This document shows positions 25,323 through 34,444 of a stretch of 64,000 nt of DNA, one piece after another. How positions within the stretch are numbered: position 1 is the stretch's first letter; each line of letters opens with the position of its first letter. Source of the DNA: Rhizobium etli CFN 42 (GTDB lineage: Bacteria > Pseudomonadota > Alphaproteobacteria > Rhizobiales > Rhizobiaceae); assembly GCF_000092045.1 (NCBI RefSeq), contig NC_007765.1, positions 310,001 to 374,000 on the forward strand, given 5' to 3'. The notes below the pieces were generated by a model. That model worked only from the letters and a program-made list of their open reading frames with translations. It did not search any database and was not told where the DNA came from. The translations under genes were made by a program, and so were the position numbers.

Positions 25323-28300
25323 TCAGTGTGGCTTGCCGTAGCCGCCGCCGGTCGGCGTCGTGACGATCACGGCGTCGCCGGCAGCGAGCATTGCCTGGTC
25401 GCAGCCCTCCAGCCTTTCAATCTTGCCGCCTGCGCGACGGATCTCGGTTTTCCCCAATTGCCCGTCTTCGCCTCCGAAGAGGCCGAAAGGGCGGATTGTT
25501 CGGTGCGAGGAGAGAATGCTGCAATCCATCGCTTGAAGGAAGCGGATGGTGCGCTCGGTCCCGCCGCCGGAACTGTATTGGCCTTTGCCGCCGGAGCCGC
25601 GGCGGATATGGAAATCTTCCAGCACGACGGGAAAGCGAAATTCCAGCACCTCGGGGTCGGTCAGCCGCGAGTTGGTCATATGCGTGTGCACGCCGTCGGC
25701 GCCGCTGAAGCCGGTGCCGTCGTTGAGCAGGCCGGCGGGGCCGCCGGAGCAGATCGTCTCGTAATATTGGTAGGTGGCGTTGCCGAAGGTCAGGTTGTTC
25801 ATCGAGCCCTGGGCGGCCGCGAGCGTCCCGAGCGCCCCGAATAGCGCATTCGTCACATGCTGGCTGGTCTCGACATTGCCGGCGACGACGGCGGCCGGAT
25901 AGGCCGGACGCAGCATCGAACCATCGGGCACGATGATCCGGATCGGCCGAAGGCAGCCGGCATTCATCGGGATCGGCTGCTCGACCATGACGCGGAAGAC
26001 ATAGAGCACGGCGGCCCGAGTCACCGGTTCCGGTGCATTGAAATTGGTCGGCTGTTGCGCGCTCGTGCCGGTGAAATCGACCGTCGCCTCGCGCGCCTTC
26101 CTATCGACGGTGATCTTCACCTTGATGACGGCGCCCTGATCGGTGGGATAGGTGAATTCGCTGTCGCTGAGGCGGGCGATCACCCGGCGAACGCTCTCTT
26201 CAGCATTGTCCTGAACGTGGCCCATATAGGCTTCGACGACGTCGAGCCCGAAATGGGCGACCATCTTGCGCAACTCCTGAACGCCCTTTTCGTTGGCGGC
26301 GATCTGCGCCTTCACGTCGGCGAGGTTCTGGGCCGGGTTGCGGGCGGGATAGCGATGGTCACGCAGCATTGCGGCAAATTCGCTCTCACGGAAACGGCCT
26401 TTGTCGACCAGCAGGAAATTGTCGATCAGCACGCCTTCTTCATCGACCTTGGTCGCCCGCGGCGTCATCGAGCCCGGGGCCTTGCCCCCGATATCGGCAT
26501 GATGGCCGCGTGAGGCGACGTAAAACAGGATGGTCTCGCCGGCTTCGTCGAACACCGGCGTGACGACGGTGATGTCGGGCAGATGCGTGCCGCCATTGTA
26601 AGGCGCATTGAGCGCGAAGACGTCGCCCGCACGGATGCGGCCTTTGTTGAGCCCGATGATCGTTTCGACGGAGCGGTCCATCGATCCCAGATGCACCGGC
26701 ATGTGCGGCGCATTGGCGACGAGGGCGCCGGTGCGGTCGAATACGGCGCAGGAGAAATCGAGCCGCTCCTTGATATTGACCGAGTGAGCAGTGTTCTGCA
26801 GCGTCACGCCCATCTGCTCGGCGATCGCCATGAACAGATTGTTGAAGACTTCGAGCATGACGGGGTCGGCGCTGGTGCCGATCGCCGCATTGCGGGAAAG
26901 CGCGATCTCGCGGGTGAGAACGATATGGTCGTGACCGGTGAGGCGCGCCTGCCAGCCGGCCTCGACGACGATCGTCTGATGCGCTTCGATGATGAGGGCA
27001 GGCCCCTTGACGACTGCACCAGGGTCCAGCGCGTCACGCCTGAAAATACCGGCCTCGTGCCAGGTTCCGCCGGAATAGAAGCGGGTCGTGCGCAGCGCTT
27101 GCGGTGCGAAGCTCCCCGCCTGCACGTCCATCTCCTCGACATCGGCGCCGCCGCCGATGCCTTCGACTTCGATGGAGTCGACAACGACAGGCCGGTCTTC
27201 GAAGATGAAACCGAACTGCTTCTTGTGGGCGGCGGCAAAGGCTTGCGTCATCTCGTCCTGTGGCCCGAAGGCGACGGGCAGGGCCGTGTCGGTGCCCTTA
27301 TATTGCAGGTGCAGTCGGGTGATGACGTCCATCTCGCCGGCTTCGACGCCCTGCAGCATCAGTTCCCCGCGTACCTCTTTCTCCAGCTCGGCCCGGATGC
27401 CGCCGATCGTCGCCAGGGCGGCTCCGAGTTCCGTCAGCACCGCGCGCTGGCGTGTGGCGCGGATATCGGCGAGCCCCATGCCATAGGCCGAAAGAATGCC
27501 GGAGAAAGGGTGGATCAGCACCGTTTTCATGCCGAGGCTGTCGGCGACCAAGCAGGCGTGCTGGCCACCGGCGCCGCCGAAACAGGTAAGCGCGTAGCTC
27601 GAAACGTCATAACCGCGCTGGACGGAGATCTTCTTGATGGCATTGGCCATATTCTCGACAGCGATGGCGAGGAAGCCGTCGGCGACCTCTTCGGCCGTCC
27701 GGCCACCGCCGATATCCTGCGCCATTTCGGCAAAGGCGGCGCGCACCGCCTCGGCATCGAGCGGCTGGTCCTGCTCCGGCCCGAAGATTGTGGGGAAGAA
27801 TTCCGGCAGCAGCTTGCCGGTCATGATGTTGGCGTCGGTGACGGCCAGCGGCCCGCCGCGGCGATAGGATTTCGGGCCGGGCGTGGCACCCGCCGATTCC
27901 GGGCCAACGCGGAAGCGTGAACCGTCATAGCTCAGGATCGAGCCGCCGCCGGCTGCGACGGTGTGGATCTTCATCATCGGCGCGCGCATGCGCACACCGG
28001 CGACCTCGGTCTCGAAAGCGCGTTCCAGTTCTCCGTCATAATGCGAAACATCCGTCGAGGTGCCGCCCATGTCGAAGCCGATGATCCTGTCGAAACCGGC
28101 GATGCGCGAGACCTCGACCGCGCCGACCACCCCGCCTGCGGGGCCGGAGAGGATCGCATCCTTTCCCTGGAAGAGATGCGCGTCGGTCAGTCCGCCCGAG
28201 GACTGCATGAACATCAGCTTCGGGCCCTTTCCTTCAACGGCGCCGAGCTCGACGGCGACCTGATCGACATAGCGCCGGAGAACCGGAGATAGATAGGCAT

Positions 28301-28934
28301 CGACGACGGCAGTGTCGCCGCGGCCGACAAGCTTGATCAGCGGTGAAACGACATGCGACGGCGAGATCTGCGTGAAGCCGATGGCGCGCGCGATGGCGGC
28401 GGCCTGCTGTTCGTGCTCGGGATAGCGGTAGGCATGCATGAAAACGATGGCGACGGCGCGCAGTCCCTGCGCATAGGCCGCTTCAAGCGCGTGCCGCAGA
28501 TCAGTTTCGCCGAGGGGGCGTTCCACCGTGCCGTCCGCCAGTACGCGCTCGTCGGCCTCGATCACATCGGCGTAAAGCAGTTCCGGCTTGACGATTTTCT
28601 TGGCGAAGATATCGGCGCGCGCCTGGTAGCCGATCTCCAGTGCATCGCGGAAGCCTTTTGTCGTCACCAGCAGGGTCGGGTCGCCTTTGCGTTCCAGAAG
28701 CGCGTTGGTGGCGACCGTCGTTCCCATCTTTACGGCGCCGATGAGCTCGGATTGGATCGGCTGGCCGGGCTTGAGGCCGAGCAATTCGCGGATGCCATGC
28801 ACCGCCGGGTCGCGATAGGCTTCCGGATTTTCCGAAAGCAGCTTGTGGGCGACGAGCGAACCGTCGGGGCGGCGGGCGACGATATCGGTGAAAGTGCCGC
28901 CGCGATCGATCCAGAAATCCCACTGTCCGCTCAT
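25323..28934 (-). CDS. 5-oxoprolinase / N-methylhydantoinase, fused HyuA-HyuB
   Basis: This 1203-residue protein joins an ATPase half (HyuA, about 1-680) and a hydrolase half (HyuB, about 690-1203). Members open cyclic amides such as 5-oxoproline or hydantoins with ATP. The HyuA start [16 protein letters not shown] and [10 protein letters not shown] are phosphate-binding motifs of the actin-like fold. The HyuB half starts near [20 protein letters not shown] and contains [14 protein letters not shown]. The fused architecture is like eukaryotic OPLAH. AGGAGG precedes the ATG. A 26-bp palindrome separates it from a divergent regulator. Confidence 0.92.
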   Translation of the reverse strand: MSGQWDFWIDRGGTFTDIVARRPDGSLVAHKLLSENPEAYRDPAVHGIRELLGLKPGQPIQSELIGAVKMGTTVATNALLERKGDPTLLVTTKGFRDALEIGYQARADIFAKKIVKPELLYADVIEADERVLADGTVERPLGETDLRHALEAAYAQGLRAVAIVFMHAYRYPEHEQQAAAIARAIGFTQISPSHVVSPLIKLVGRGDTAVVDAYLSPVLRRYVDQVAVELGAVEGKGPKLMFMQSSGGLTDAHLFQGKDAILSGPAGGVVGAVEVSRIAGFDRIIGFDMGGTSTDVSHYDGELERAFETEVAGVRMRAPMMKIHTVAAGGGSILSYDGSRFRVGPESAGATPGPKSYRRGGPLAVTDANIMTGKLLPEFFPTIFGPEQDQPLDAEAVRAAFAEMAQDIGGGRTAEEVADGFLAIAVENMANAIKKISVQRGYDVSSYALTCFGGAGGQHACLVADSLGMKTVLIHPFSGILSAYGMGLADIRATRQRAVLTELGAALATIGGIRAELEKEVRGELMLQGVEAGEMDVITRLHLQYKGTDTALPVAFGPQDEMTQAFAAAHKKQFGFIFEDRPVVVDSIEVEGIGGGADVEEMDVQAGSFAPQALRTTRFYSGGTWHEAGIFRRDALDPGAVVKGPALIIEAHQTIVVEAGWQARLTGHDHIVLTREIALSRNAAIGTSADPVMLEVFNNLFMAIAEQMGVTLQNTAHSVNIKERLDFSCAVFDRTGALVANAPHMPVHLGSMDRSVETIIGLNKGRIRAGDVFALNAPYNGGTHLPDITVVTPVFDEAGETILFYVASRGHHADIGGKAPGSMTPRATKVDEEGVLIDNFLLVDKGRFRESEFAAMLRDHRYPARNPAQNLADVKAQIAANEKGVQELRKMVAHFGLDVVEAYMGHVQDNAEESVRRVIARLSDSEFTYPTDQGAVIKVKITVDRKAREATVDFTGTSAQQPTNFNAPEPVTRAAVLYVFRVMVEQPIPMNAGCLRPIRIIVPDGSMLRPAYPAAVVAGNVETSQHVTNALFGALGTLAAAQGSMNNLTFGNATYQYYETICSGGPAGLLNDGTGFSGADGVHTHMTNSRLTDPEVLEFRFPVVLEDFHIRRGSGGKGQYSSGGGTERTIRFLQAMDCSILSSHRTIRPFGLFGGEDGQLGKTEIRRAGGKIERLEGCDQAMLAAGDAVIVTTPTGGGYGKPH

Positions 28935-28964
28935 CGTCCGACCTCCTGTTGAACTGAAAATTTA

Positions 28965-28990
28965 TTGACGATTTATCGATAAAATGTCAA
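28965..28990. promoter_or_regulatory. 26-bp near-perfect palindrome, putative operator of the MarR-like regulator
   Basis: The site reads TTGAC, two bases, TTTATCGATAAA, two bases, GTCAA. Eleven of 13 base pairs are symmetric around a central TCGA. It lies in the 85-base gap between the oxoprolinase gene and the divergent regulator gene, where it could control both. Confidence 0.7.
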
Positions 28991-29019
28991 CGTTGAGCTG
29001 TTGGTCGTGGAGGGATGGA

Positions 29020-29547
29020 ATGGCAGGTGAGCGCGGGCAGCCGGAAATCGGGCCGATCGTCTCCTCCTCGCATCTCGCCGATGGCGCGCTTCCCGTTCTT
29101 TCGGAACTGGAATTCGGTCTCATCCTCGCCGGCAATGCCTTCGACCGCTGGATGGTGCGCTGCATGACGGCGGCGGGCGAGCCCGGCTGCGCGGCGATCG
29201 ACGTACTGGTGCTGCATTCGGTGGCGCACCGGCAGCGGCCGAAGCGGCTCGGCGATCTCTGCAGCGTGCTCGGCGTCGAGGACACGCATCTGGTGATTTA
29301 TGCGATCAAGAAGCTGGAAAAGCGCGGTCTCGTGAAAAGCGCGCGGGCAGGCAAGGAAAAACTGATCGCTGCCACCAACAAGGGTTTTGAAATCTGCTTG
29401 AAATACCGGGCGGTGCGGGAGGCGCTGCTGGTGGAATCCATGAAGGGACTCGGGCTCGACGCCGCGGCGACATCGGCCGTGGCGGCGACACTCAGGGCCC
29501 TTTCCGGCCATTACGATCAAGCAGCAAGGGCCGCCGCCTCTTTATGA
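29020..29547 (+). CDS. Winged-helix MarR-like transcriptional regulator
   Basis: This 175-residue protein has a central winged helix: FDRWMVRCMTAAG, VLVLHSVAHRQRPKRLGDLC, then a recognition helix near DTHLVIYAIKKLEKRGLVK. It matches the predicted MarR-type regulators usually found in rhizobia (COG5631-like). The frame is open from 28984, but ATG 29020 has GGAGG nearby and leaves the palindrome outside the gene. Its divergence from the oxoprolinase gene makes that gene its probable target. Confidence 0.82.
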   Translation: MAGERGQPEIGPIVSSSHLADGALPVLSELEFGLILAGNAFDRWMVRCMTAAGEPGCAAIDVLVLHSVAHRQRPKRLGDLCSVLGVEDTHLVIYAIKKLEKRGLVKSARAGKEKLIAATNKGFEICLKYRAVREALLVESMKGLGLDAAATSAVAATLRALSGHYDQAARAAASL

Positions 29548-29600
29548 CGACAGCCCTTGTCTGGGGCAGGGACAGATCCCCCAGTCTTCAGGTGGTTATT

Positions 29601-29816
29601 TCAGCCGAAGCAGGGAATGGCCGGCAGATTGGCGCGGCTCGCAAGCGCTCCGATCATCTTGCCCACCGGCGTCGGGCGCGGTTGACGTTTGTCGGCGGCC
29701 GTCTCCAGGAGTTGCTTGAAGTCCTCAAGCTTCACGCCGTCGGCGCGCAATACCATGGCGATCAGGGGGTCGCGAAGCGCTTCGGATATCGTCAGGTCGT
29801 CTCTGGTCTTTCTCAT
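29601..29816 (-). CDS. Small conserved hypothetical protein
   Basis: I do not know a function for this 71-residue protein. It starts MRKTRDDLTISEALRDPLI, continues with an amphipathic segment (ADGVKLEDFKQLLETAA) and ends in a short tail with ANLPAIPCFG. The ATG at 29816 follows a very strong ribosome site (AAAGGAGG), better evidence than the 17-residue longer frame. It is divergent from the TetR gene, whose two operator-like repeats lie in the 126-base gap between them, so it may be the TetR target. Confidence 0.6.
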   Translation of the reverse strand: MRKTRDDLTISEALRDPLIAMVLRADGVKLEDFKQLLETAADKRQPRPTPVGKMIGALASRANLPAIPCFG

Positions 29817-29897
29817 GGCTTGTCCTCCTTTCGTGGGCGGTCGCCCGTGTTCCACATCCGCCGCCAACCCTCTGCGTTGACTTTCGCGGCCTGTGGT

Positions 29898-29913
29898 GTT
29901 ACCGGTAAGTAAC
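29898..29913. promoter_or_regulatory. TetR operator-like inverted repeat 1
   Basis: GTTAC, six bases, GTAAC. It is one of two related sites 25 bases apart upstream of the TetR gene; both begin GTTACCG. Confidence 0.55.
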
Positions 29914-29922
29914 AGTGCTGTT

Positions 29923-29938
29923 GTTACCGATCGGTCAC
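29923..29938. promoter_or_regulatory. TetR operator-like inverted repeat 2
   Basis: GTTACCGATCGGTCAC is palindromic apart from one mismatched pair. It ends four bases before the TetR ATG at 29943, so a bound repressor would cover the translation start region of its own gene. Confidence 0.6.
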
Positions 29939-29942
29939 ATTG

Positions 29943-30566
29943 ATGTCAAGGACTTCGTCCGCAAAAAAATCAGAAACTTCGAATGAAATCTCCACAGCCG
30001 TTTCAGAAGATCGCATCCCGCCGCGGGAGCGCATCGTCTCGACGGCCGTGGAGCTTTTCCGTGAGCGCGGCATCCGCGGCATCGGCGTCGATGCCATCGC
30101 CGATGCTGCCCTGACGAACAAGATGACGCTCTACCGCCATTTCGGCTCGAAGGACGAACTCGTGTGCGAGACGCTGCGGCGCGCCTCGGAAAAGGCCGAT
30201 GCCATCTGGCGCGATCTGGAGGCCGCTCATCCCGGCGATCCCCGCGCCCAGCTCGACGCCTGGGTGGAGATGCGGGCGCAGTGTCTGAACGGCGAGCCGG
30301 CCGGCTGCGATCTCGCCAACGCCGCCATCGAGCTCAAGGGGGAGGGTCATCCCGCCCATGAAATGATCGAACGGCACAAGGCCGAACAGCGCGATCGCCT
30401 GGCCGCGCTCTGTTCGGCAGCCGGTGCGCGCGAACCTCAACTTCTTGCCGATACGCTGACGCTGCTGCTCGAAGGCGCGCGCGTCAGTCGCCAGGCGATG
30501 GGCGCCGCCGGCTGTTGCGGCCATTTCGCCAAGGCCTGCAGAGCAGCGATCGCTTCTGTCACCTGA
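29943..30566 (+). CDS. TetR-family transcriptional regulator
   Basis: This 207-residue regulator has an N-terminal helix-turn-helix region (ERIVSTAVELFRERGIRGIG, then ALTNKMTLYRHFGSKDELV) and a C-terminal ligand domain. That domain is Cys-containing (CLNGEPAGCDLANAAIEL, GAAGCCGHF). No Shine-Dalgarno is visible before ATG 29943 because an operator-like palindrome occupies that position. The mRNA may be leaderless or weakly translated. Two operator-like repeats upstream suggest autoregulation plus control of the divergent small gene. Confidence 0.88.
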   Translation: MSRTSSAKKSETSNEISTAVSEDRIPPRERIVSTAVELFRERGIRGIGVDAIADAALTNKMTLYRHFGSKDELVCETLRRASEKADAIWRDLEAAHPGDPRAQLDAWVEMRAQCLNGEPAGCDLANAAIELKGEGHPAHEMIERHKAEQRDRLAALCSAAGAREPQLLADTLTLLLEGARVSRQAMGAAGCCGHFAKACRAAIASVT

Positions 30567-30629
30567 TTGTCCGGAACCTTACCGCCTCCACACCGTTCTT
30601 CCATCACCGGACGATGTGGAGACCGGGAG

Positions 30630-30830
30630 ATGAACCACGCCTATCTCAAGCGGCTCTATGCCAGACGCGCGGAGCTCGAAGCCAAGCTCGAGCTGCACGA
30701 CGCACGCTATTGTTTTGGCGAGGAAGAGGTCGATGACGGCACCGGCAGCGACCTGCGTCAGCGATTGAGCGAGGTCTCCGAGGAGATCGCCGCGCTGGAG
30801 AGCAGGGCGGCCAGAGCCTTTTCGGCTTAG
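30630..30830 (+). CDS. Small coiled-coil hypothetical protein
   Basis: I do not recognise this 66-residue protein. It is rich in Glu, Arg and Ala, with two helical segments (LKRLYARRAELEAKLELHD and LRQRLSEVSEEIAALESRAA) that look like a short coiled coil around an acidic linker. ATG 30630 follows GGGAG. An upstream in-frame codon at 30567 lacks a ribosome site. It lies 63 bases after the TetR gene and could share its transcript. Confidence 0.5.
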   Translation: MNHAYLKRLYARRAELEAKLELHDARYCFGEEEVDDGTGSDLRQRLSEVSEEIAALESRAARAFSA

Positions 30831-30866
30831 ATTACAGCATTTAAAGTGTGCCTGTGCGATGCCAGG

Positions 30867-31403
30867 TCACCGTAGCTGCAGCTGCTGTCGGATCATGGGC
30901 AAAGCCATGGTCAGAAGCGTCGCGAAAACCATGATGACGCCATAGGGTATCTTCCGGCTCGCCCGGATCTCCTCGATCCGCATGAAAAAGGCGAGGTGTG
31001 CGACACTCAGCGGCACCGGCAGCCGCAGGGCCAGAAGCGTCATGACGCCGAGGACGAGGAGCAAAAACGAAAACGGCAGCATTCCGTGCCATCCGACAAA
31101 AAGGCCGATCGGCAGGAAAAGCTTGGCGTCTCCTGCGCCAAACAGCCGGAACGCCCAGAGCGCCACCCCAAGCATGAACATCAGCAGGCCGGCTCCGACG
31201 TCACCGCCAATTCCGCTTGAGGCAAACAGCGCAGCGCCGAGATCCTCGGAGCCAAGCATCGCGGCCACCGCCCGCAGTGCATAAACTGTCATGAGCGCAA
31301 GCACGACCGCATTGGGGATCTTCCAGCTGCGGAAATCGGTCCAGGCGGCATAGAGAAAAAGTAATACCGAAAGCGAATTAACAACAACTATCATTCCAAT
31401 CAT
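30867..31403 (-). CDS. cpaA: Prepilin peptidase CpaA (TadV-type, A24 family)
   Basis: This 178-residue integral membrane aspartic peptidase removes the leader from the Flp pilin and pseudopilins. The catalytic Asp residues lie in TDFRSWKIPN (Asp23) and GAGDAK (Asp92). It has about five or six hydrophobic segments and lacks the methyltransferase half of PilD, as usual for Tad systems. ATG 31403 is chosen; a TTG three codons upstream and an ATG three codons downstream are possible. It is divergent from pilA with 261 bases between. Confidence 0.9.
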   Translation of the reverse strand: MIGMIVVVNSLSVLLFLYAAWTDFRSWKIPNAVVLALMTVYALRAVAAMLGSEDLGAALFASSGIGGDVGAGLLMFMLGVALWAFRLFGAGDAKLFLPIGLFVGWHGMLPFSFLLLVLGVMTLLALRLPVPLSVAHLAFFMRIEEIRASRKIPYGVIMVFATLLTMALPMIRQQLQLR

Positions 31404-31551
31404 AGGAGTCAACCTTTTGGGCTATGACAATCTACCACGTAAGTCCGTTTTTTACTAGGCGTCGGCGTATTTTCTCGGACTTTTATGACCCGTCCTCGGG
31501 TTTTGGTCTTAACCATAAGTATAATTCTCAATTCGCGCGGGTATAAAACAA

Positions 31552-31581
31552 TTGACTAAATTAGAATTAACAGACTATTAA
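31552..31581 (+). promoter_or_regulatory. Predicted pilA promoter
   Basis: TTGACT at 31552-31557 and TATTAA at 31576-31581 with an 18-base spacer, in a strongly AT-rich stretch (about 31500-31590) unlike the rest of the window. It would give a leader of roughly 75 bases before the pilA ATG. Confidence 0.45.
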
Positions 31582-31664
31582 TATTTCCAGTCGAAGGGGC
31601 GGTCTCAACGACAAAGCGTGCCGGGGGAATTACGGCGCACAACTTACCTGGGAGGTAATTCTCG

Positions 31665-31865
31665 ATGAAAGCATTTGTAAATAGCGTACGCGCTTTCGCG
31701 CGGGAAGAAGATGGCGTCGCGCTGACTGAATATCTTATTCTGCTTGGTTTGTTGGTCGGCGGAGTTGTTGCATCAGTTGTCCTGATCGGCGATGAACTCA
31801 ACACGGCATGGGCATCGTGGGCCACTTGGTTCCAAGCACAAAATCTGGAAGCGCCGGCGGCCTGA
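31665..31865 (+). CDS. pilA: Flp-family type IVb pilin
   Basis: This 66-residue pilin is the structural subunit of the Tad pilus. The leader MKAFVNSVRAFAREEDG ends in Gly17, followed by VALTEYLILLGLL, with Glu at +5 and Tyr at +6, the Flp hallmark. CpaA should cut after Gly17. The hydrophobic helix spans about 18-45, and the mature form is about 49 residues. A strong ribosome site (GGGAGGTAA) and two hairpins after the stop suggest high expression relative to downstream genes. Confidence 0.95.
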   Translation: MKAFVNSVRAFAREEDGVALTEYLILLGLLVGGVVASVVLIGDELNTAWASWATWFQAQNLEAPAA

Positions 31866-31874
31866 TGCACCTCA

Positions 31875-31897
31875 GCTGCTTCCTGAGCAGCGTTTTT
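31875..31897 (+). terminator. Intrinsic terminator after pilA
   Basis: GCTGCT, TCCTG loop, AGCAGC, then GTTTTT, beginning ten bases after the pilA stop. The short 6-bp stem with a T-run suggests partial termination, with read-through into cpaB. Confidence 0.65.
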
Positions 31898-31902
31898 GAG
31901 CT

Positions 31903-31933
31903 GAAGAGAGGGGTTTTGTTAACCCCTTTCTTC
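31903..31933 (+). terminator. Second hairpin in the pilA-cpaB gap
   Basis: GAAGAGAGGGGTT, five bases, AACCCCTTTCTTC forms a stem of up to 13 positions with one A-C mismatch and one G-T pair, followed by TAAATTAG. It sits six bases after the first terminator and may reinforce it or stabilise the pilA mRNA end. Confidence 0.55.
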
Positions 31934-31986
31934 TAAATTAGCAGCAATGAATGGATGCGCTCCGTCCAGTGTAGCGAGTAACCGCG

Positions 31987-32901
31987 ATGCGTTCTTCAAC
32001 GATTTTAAGCCTCGTTATTGCATTTGTACTCGCCGCCGCCGCAGTTTTCGGCATGCGCGCCTATCTCTCCGATCAGAAGGCCCGGCTGCTGGCGATGAAC
32101 GGCGTGAAGACCGAGGAACGGACACTTGTGGTCGCCGCCACGCCAATGCGCTTCGGCGACCGAATCCGATCCGAAAACCTCAGGGCCATTCCGTGGCCCT
32201 CCAATGAAACACCCACGGGCTCATTCGTTAGTATCGATCTGGTCGTCGGCAACGATGCCCAGCCGCGTTATGCGATGGCGGCGATCGACCCTGGCGAGCC
32301 GGTGCTCTCCTCGAAGATCACGGGGGCCGGCGAACGCGCCACGCTGTCGGCGGCGCTCGACCAGGGCATGAAGGCAGTCTCCATCCGCGTCAACGACGTG
32401 CTCGGCGTTGCCGGTTTCGTCAGGCCTTCCGATCGCGTCGACGTTCTTCTGACGCGGGTCGTGCGCGGACCGGCAGGCAACGATCAGACCTTCGTCGACG
32501 TGCTGCTGCAAGGCGTCAAAGTTCTTGCAGTGGACCAGACCGCAGACGAACGAAAGGACGAGCCATCCGTCGTCAAGACCGTGACCTTTGAGGTCACGAC
32601 CGATGAGGCTCAGCGCCTTACCCTCGGCTCCAGCATCGGCACGCTGTCGCTGGCGCTTCGCAATGTTGCCTCTTCCTCTGTCGAGCAGACCCGGCCGATC
32701 ACCGTCGCCGACCTCGGTGGCGGGGCGATGGCGACAGAACTGGGCAAGGATTTGGAAAAGCAGTTGCCAGAACCCGAGAAACAAGTGCAGATTGTGGAAC
32801 AAAAGGTTGAGCCGGTGTTGCCGGTTGAGCCGAAGTGGGTGACAGTGGGGGTCTGGAACACGACGAAGCGCGAGGAGCACCGAGTCGGCCTGATCCAGTG
32901 A
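31987..32901 (+). CDS. cpaB: Flp pilus assembly protein CpaB (RcpC)
   Basis: This 304-residue periplasmic protein is anchored by an N-terminal membrane segment (TILSLVIAFVLAAAAVFG). A SAF-like domain follows (VAATPMRFGDRIRSENLRAIPWP), typical of CpaB/RcpC. The family works with the secretin in pilus extrusion. The C-terminal tail is long and acidic or Pro-rich (EKQLPEPEKQVQ, VEPVLPVEP). It is the first gene after the pilA terminators and probably has read-through transcription. Confidence 0.92.
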   Translation: MRSSTILSLVIAFVLAAAAVFGMRAYLSDQKARLLAMNGVKTEERTLVVAATPMRFGDRIRSENLRAIPWPSNETPTGSFVSIDLVVGNDAQPRYAMAAIDPGEPVLSSKITGAGERATLSAALDQGMKAVSIRVNDVLGVAGFVRPSDRVDVLLTRVVRGPAGNDQTFVDVLLQGVKVLAVDQTADERKDEPSVVKTVTFEVTTDEAQRLTLGSSIGTLSLALRNVASSSVEQTRPITVADLGGGAMATELGKDLEKQLPEPEKQVQIVEQKVEPVLPVEPKWVTVGVWNTTKREEHRVGLIQ

Positions 32902-32956
32902 GGTGTATGCGGCATGCCGCAGGTGCGGCTGGCCGAAGGGGAGGGCTAAAGCAGGC

Positions 32957-34444
32957 ATGGCGAACGGCAGGAGAAGAATCGCAAGGACCAAAAGCCTTGC
33001 GGCATTAGCGGCAGTGTTTTCAGCCTGTGTGTGTTTAGGGCCCGGATTTGCCGGCTCAGCCAGCGCACAGGAAAAGTCTATCACGCTCGGCGAATCGGTT
33101 CAGCATGTGACCTTGCCTCCGAACGAGACGCTGACGCTCAACACCGGCCAACCCTTCGGCGATCTCGTCATCGGCAGCGCCGATATGATCGACGTGGTGC
33201 CGCTTTCTGACAAGTCGCTGTTCATCCGCGGCAAGAAGACCGGCGCCACCAATATCTCGGTCTATGGCGACGACAAGTCGCTTCTCGGCGTCATCGATAT
33301 CCGCGTCGCCAGCGACTTCAGCGAAGTCGCCTCCGCCATTCGCTCTGCCGCGCCCTCGGCTCGGGTCAGGGTCATCAACTCCAACGATCGCATTCGGCTG
33401 ACGGGCTTCGTCCGTGACGGCATCGAACTGCAGCGGGTGATGGAAATCGCCCAGTCCTATTCCGACCAGCCGGTGCTGAATCAGTTGCGCGTCAGTGACA
33501 GCCAGCAGGTGATGCTGGAGGTCCGTGTCATTGAAGCCTCGCGTCAGACGGGTCGTGACCTCGGGATCGGTTGGTCAGGCTACGGCAACAATAACCGCAT
33601 CGGCAAGGCCACGACCAGCCAGGGGATCGCCGTGGACGACGGCAGCCTCGCCCGTACCCTCCTTGATCCCAAGGGTGCGGCAACGGGTGCGCTGCCCTTC
33701 GGCCAGTTGATCGCCAAGGTGCTGGAAATCTCGGGCGGCCACATCGACGTTGTCATCAACGCGCTCGAGCAGAAGGGATTGGTGCGACGCCTGGCTCAAC
33801 CGAACCTCATCGCCATGAGCGGCTCGACCGCCAGCTTCCATGCTGGCGGCGAAGTGCCGATTCTGAAGACGACGAACAACGGCACAACTGTCGCCACCGA
33901 GACGGACTATCGCCCCTTCGGTGTGCGGCTGACCTTCAAGCCGGTGGTTCTTGATGATGGCCTCATCAACCTGGAGATCGAGCCTGAGGTTTCCGAGATT
34001 GATCCGTCGATCAACGTCAACGGCAATCCGGGGTTCATCTCGCGCGCTGCCAGCACCACGGTTGCGCTCCGCGACGGCCAGAGCTTTGCCTTGGCCGGCC
34101 TGCTGCAGTCGATCAATGCCAAAGACATCCAGCAATTGCCGGGCCTCGGGCAGATACCGGTCCTCGGCGCACTGTTCCGTTCGACGAGTTTCCAGAAGAA
34201 GGAATCCGATCTCGTTATCGTTGTCACGCCACACATTGTGCGCCCGGCCCGCCCGGGTGAGGACCTCTACAGTCCGCTCGATCAGACGCGCTCGTCTAAC
34301 GACGTGGAGCTCTTCGCGCTCGGTGTCCTGGAAGTCGACAAGGACATGCTCCGACGCTTTCGCAATGGCGTAGGCGTGACCGGGCCTTACGGTCATCGTC
34401 TCGACCTGAACCAGGGAGTCCAAGCCGTTGCTACAAAACGCTAA
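32957..34444 (+). CDS. cpaC: Type II/IV secretin CpaC (RcpA)
   Basis: This 495-residue outer-membrane secretin forms the channel for the pilus. It has a signal peptide with cleavage expected after GSASA, then a pilus-secretin N-terminal domain (LNTGQPFGDLVIGSADMIDV) and a BON-like segment. The secretin core contains RLAQPNLIAMSGSTASFHAGGEVPI and LPGLGQIPVLGALFRSTSFQ. ATG 32957 gives a normal signal peptide; an upstream GTG at 32903 would add 18 residues without a leader. It overlaps the next start by 17 bases. Confidence 0.93.
   Translation: MANGRRRIARTKSLAALAAVFSACVCLGPGFAGSASAQEKSITLGESVQHVTLPPNETLTLNTGQPFGDLVIGSADMIDVVPLSDKSLFIRGKKTGATNISVYGDDKSLLGVIDIRVASDFSEVASAIRSAAPSARVRVINSNDRIRLTGFVRDGIELQRVMEIAQSYSDQPVLNQLRVSDSQQVMLEVRVIEASRQTGRDLGIGWSGYGNNNRIGKATTSQGIAVDDGSLARTLLDPKGAATGALPFGQLIAKVLEISGGHIDVVINALEQKGLVRRLAQPNLIAMSGSTASFHAGGEVPILKTTNNGTTVATETDYRPFGVRLTFKPVVLDDGLINLEIEPEVSEIDPSINVNGNPGFISRAASTTVALRDGQSFALAGLLQSINAKDIQQLPGLGQIPVLGALFRSTSFQKKESDLVIVVTPHIVRPARPGEDLYSPLDQTRSSNDVELFALGVLEVDKDMLRRFRNGVGVTGPYGHRLDLNQGVQAVATKR

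Noticed and set aside
26583..27920. 445-codon open frame antisense to the oxoprolinase gene
   Set aside because: It mirrors codon structure of the real gene in GC-rich DNA; the translation shows no family features while the minus strand has clear HyuA/HyuB motifs.
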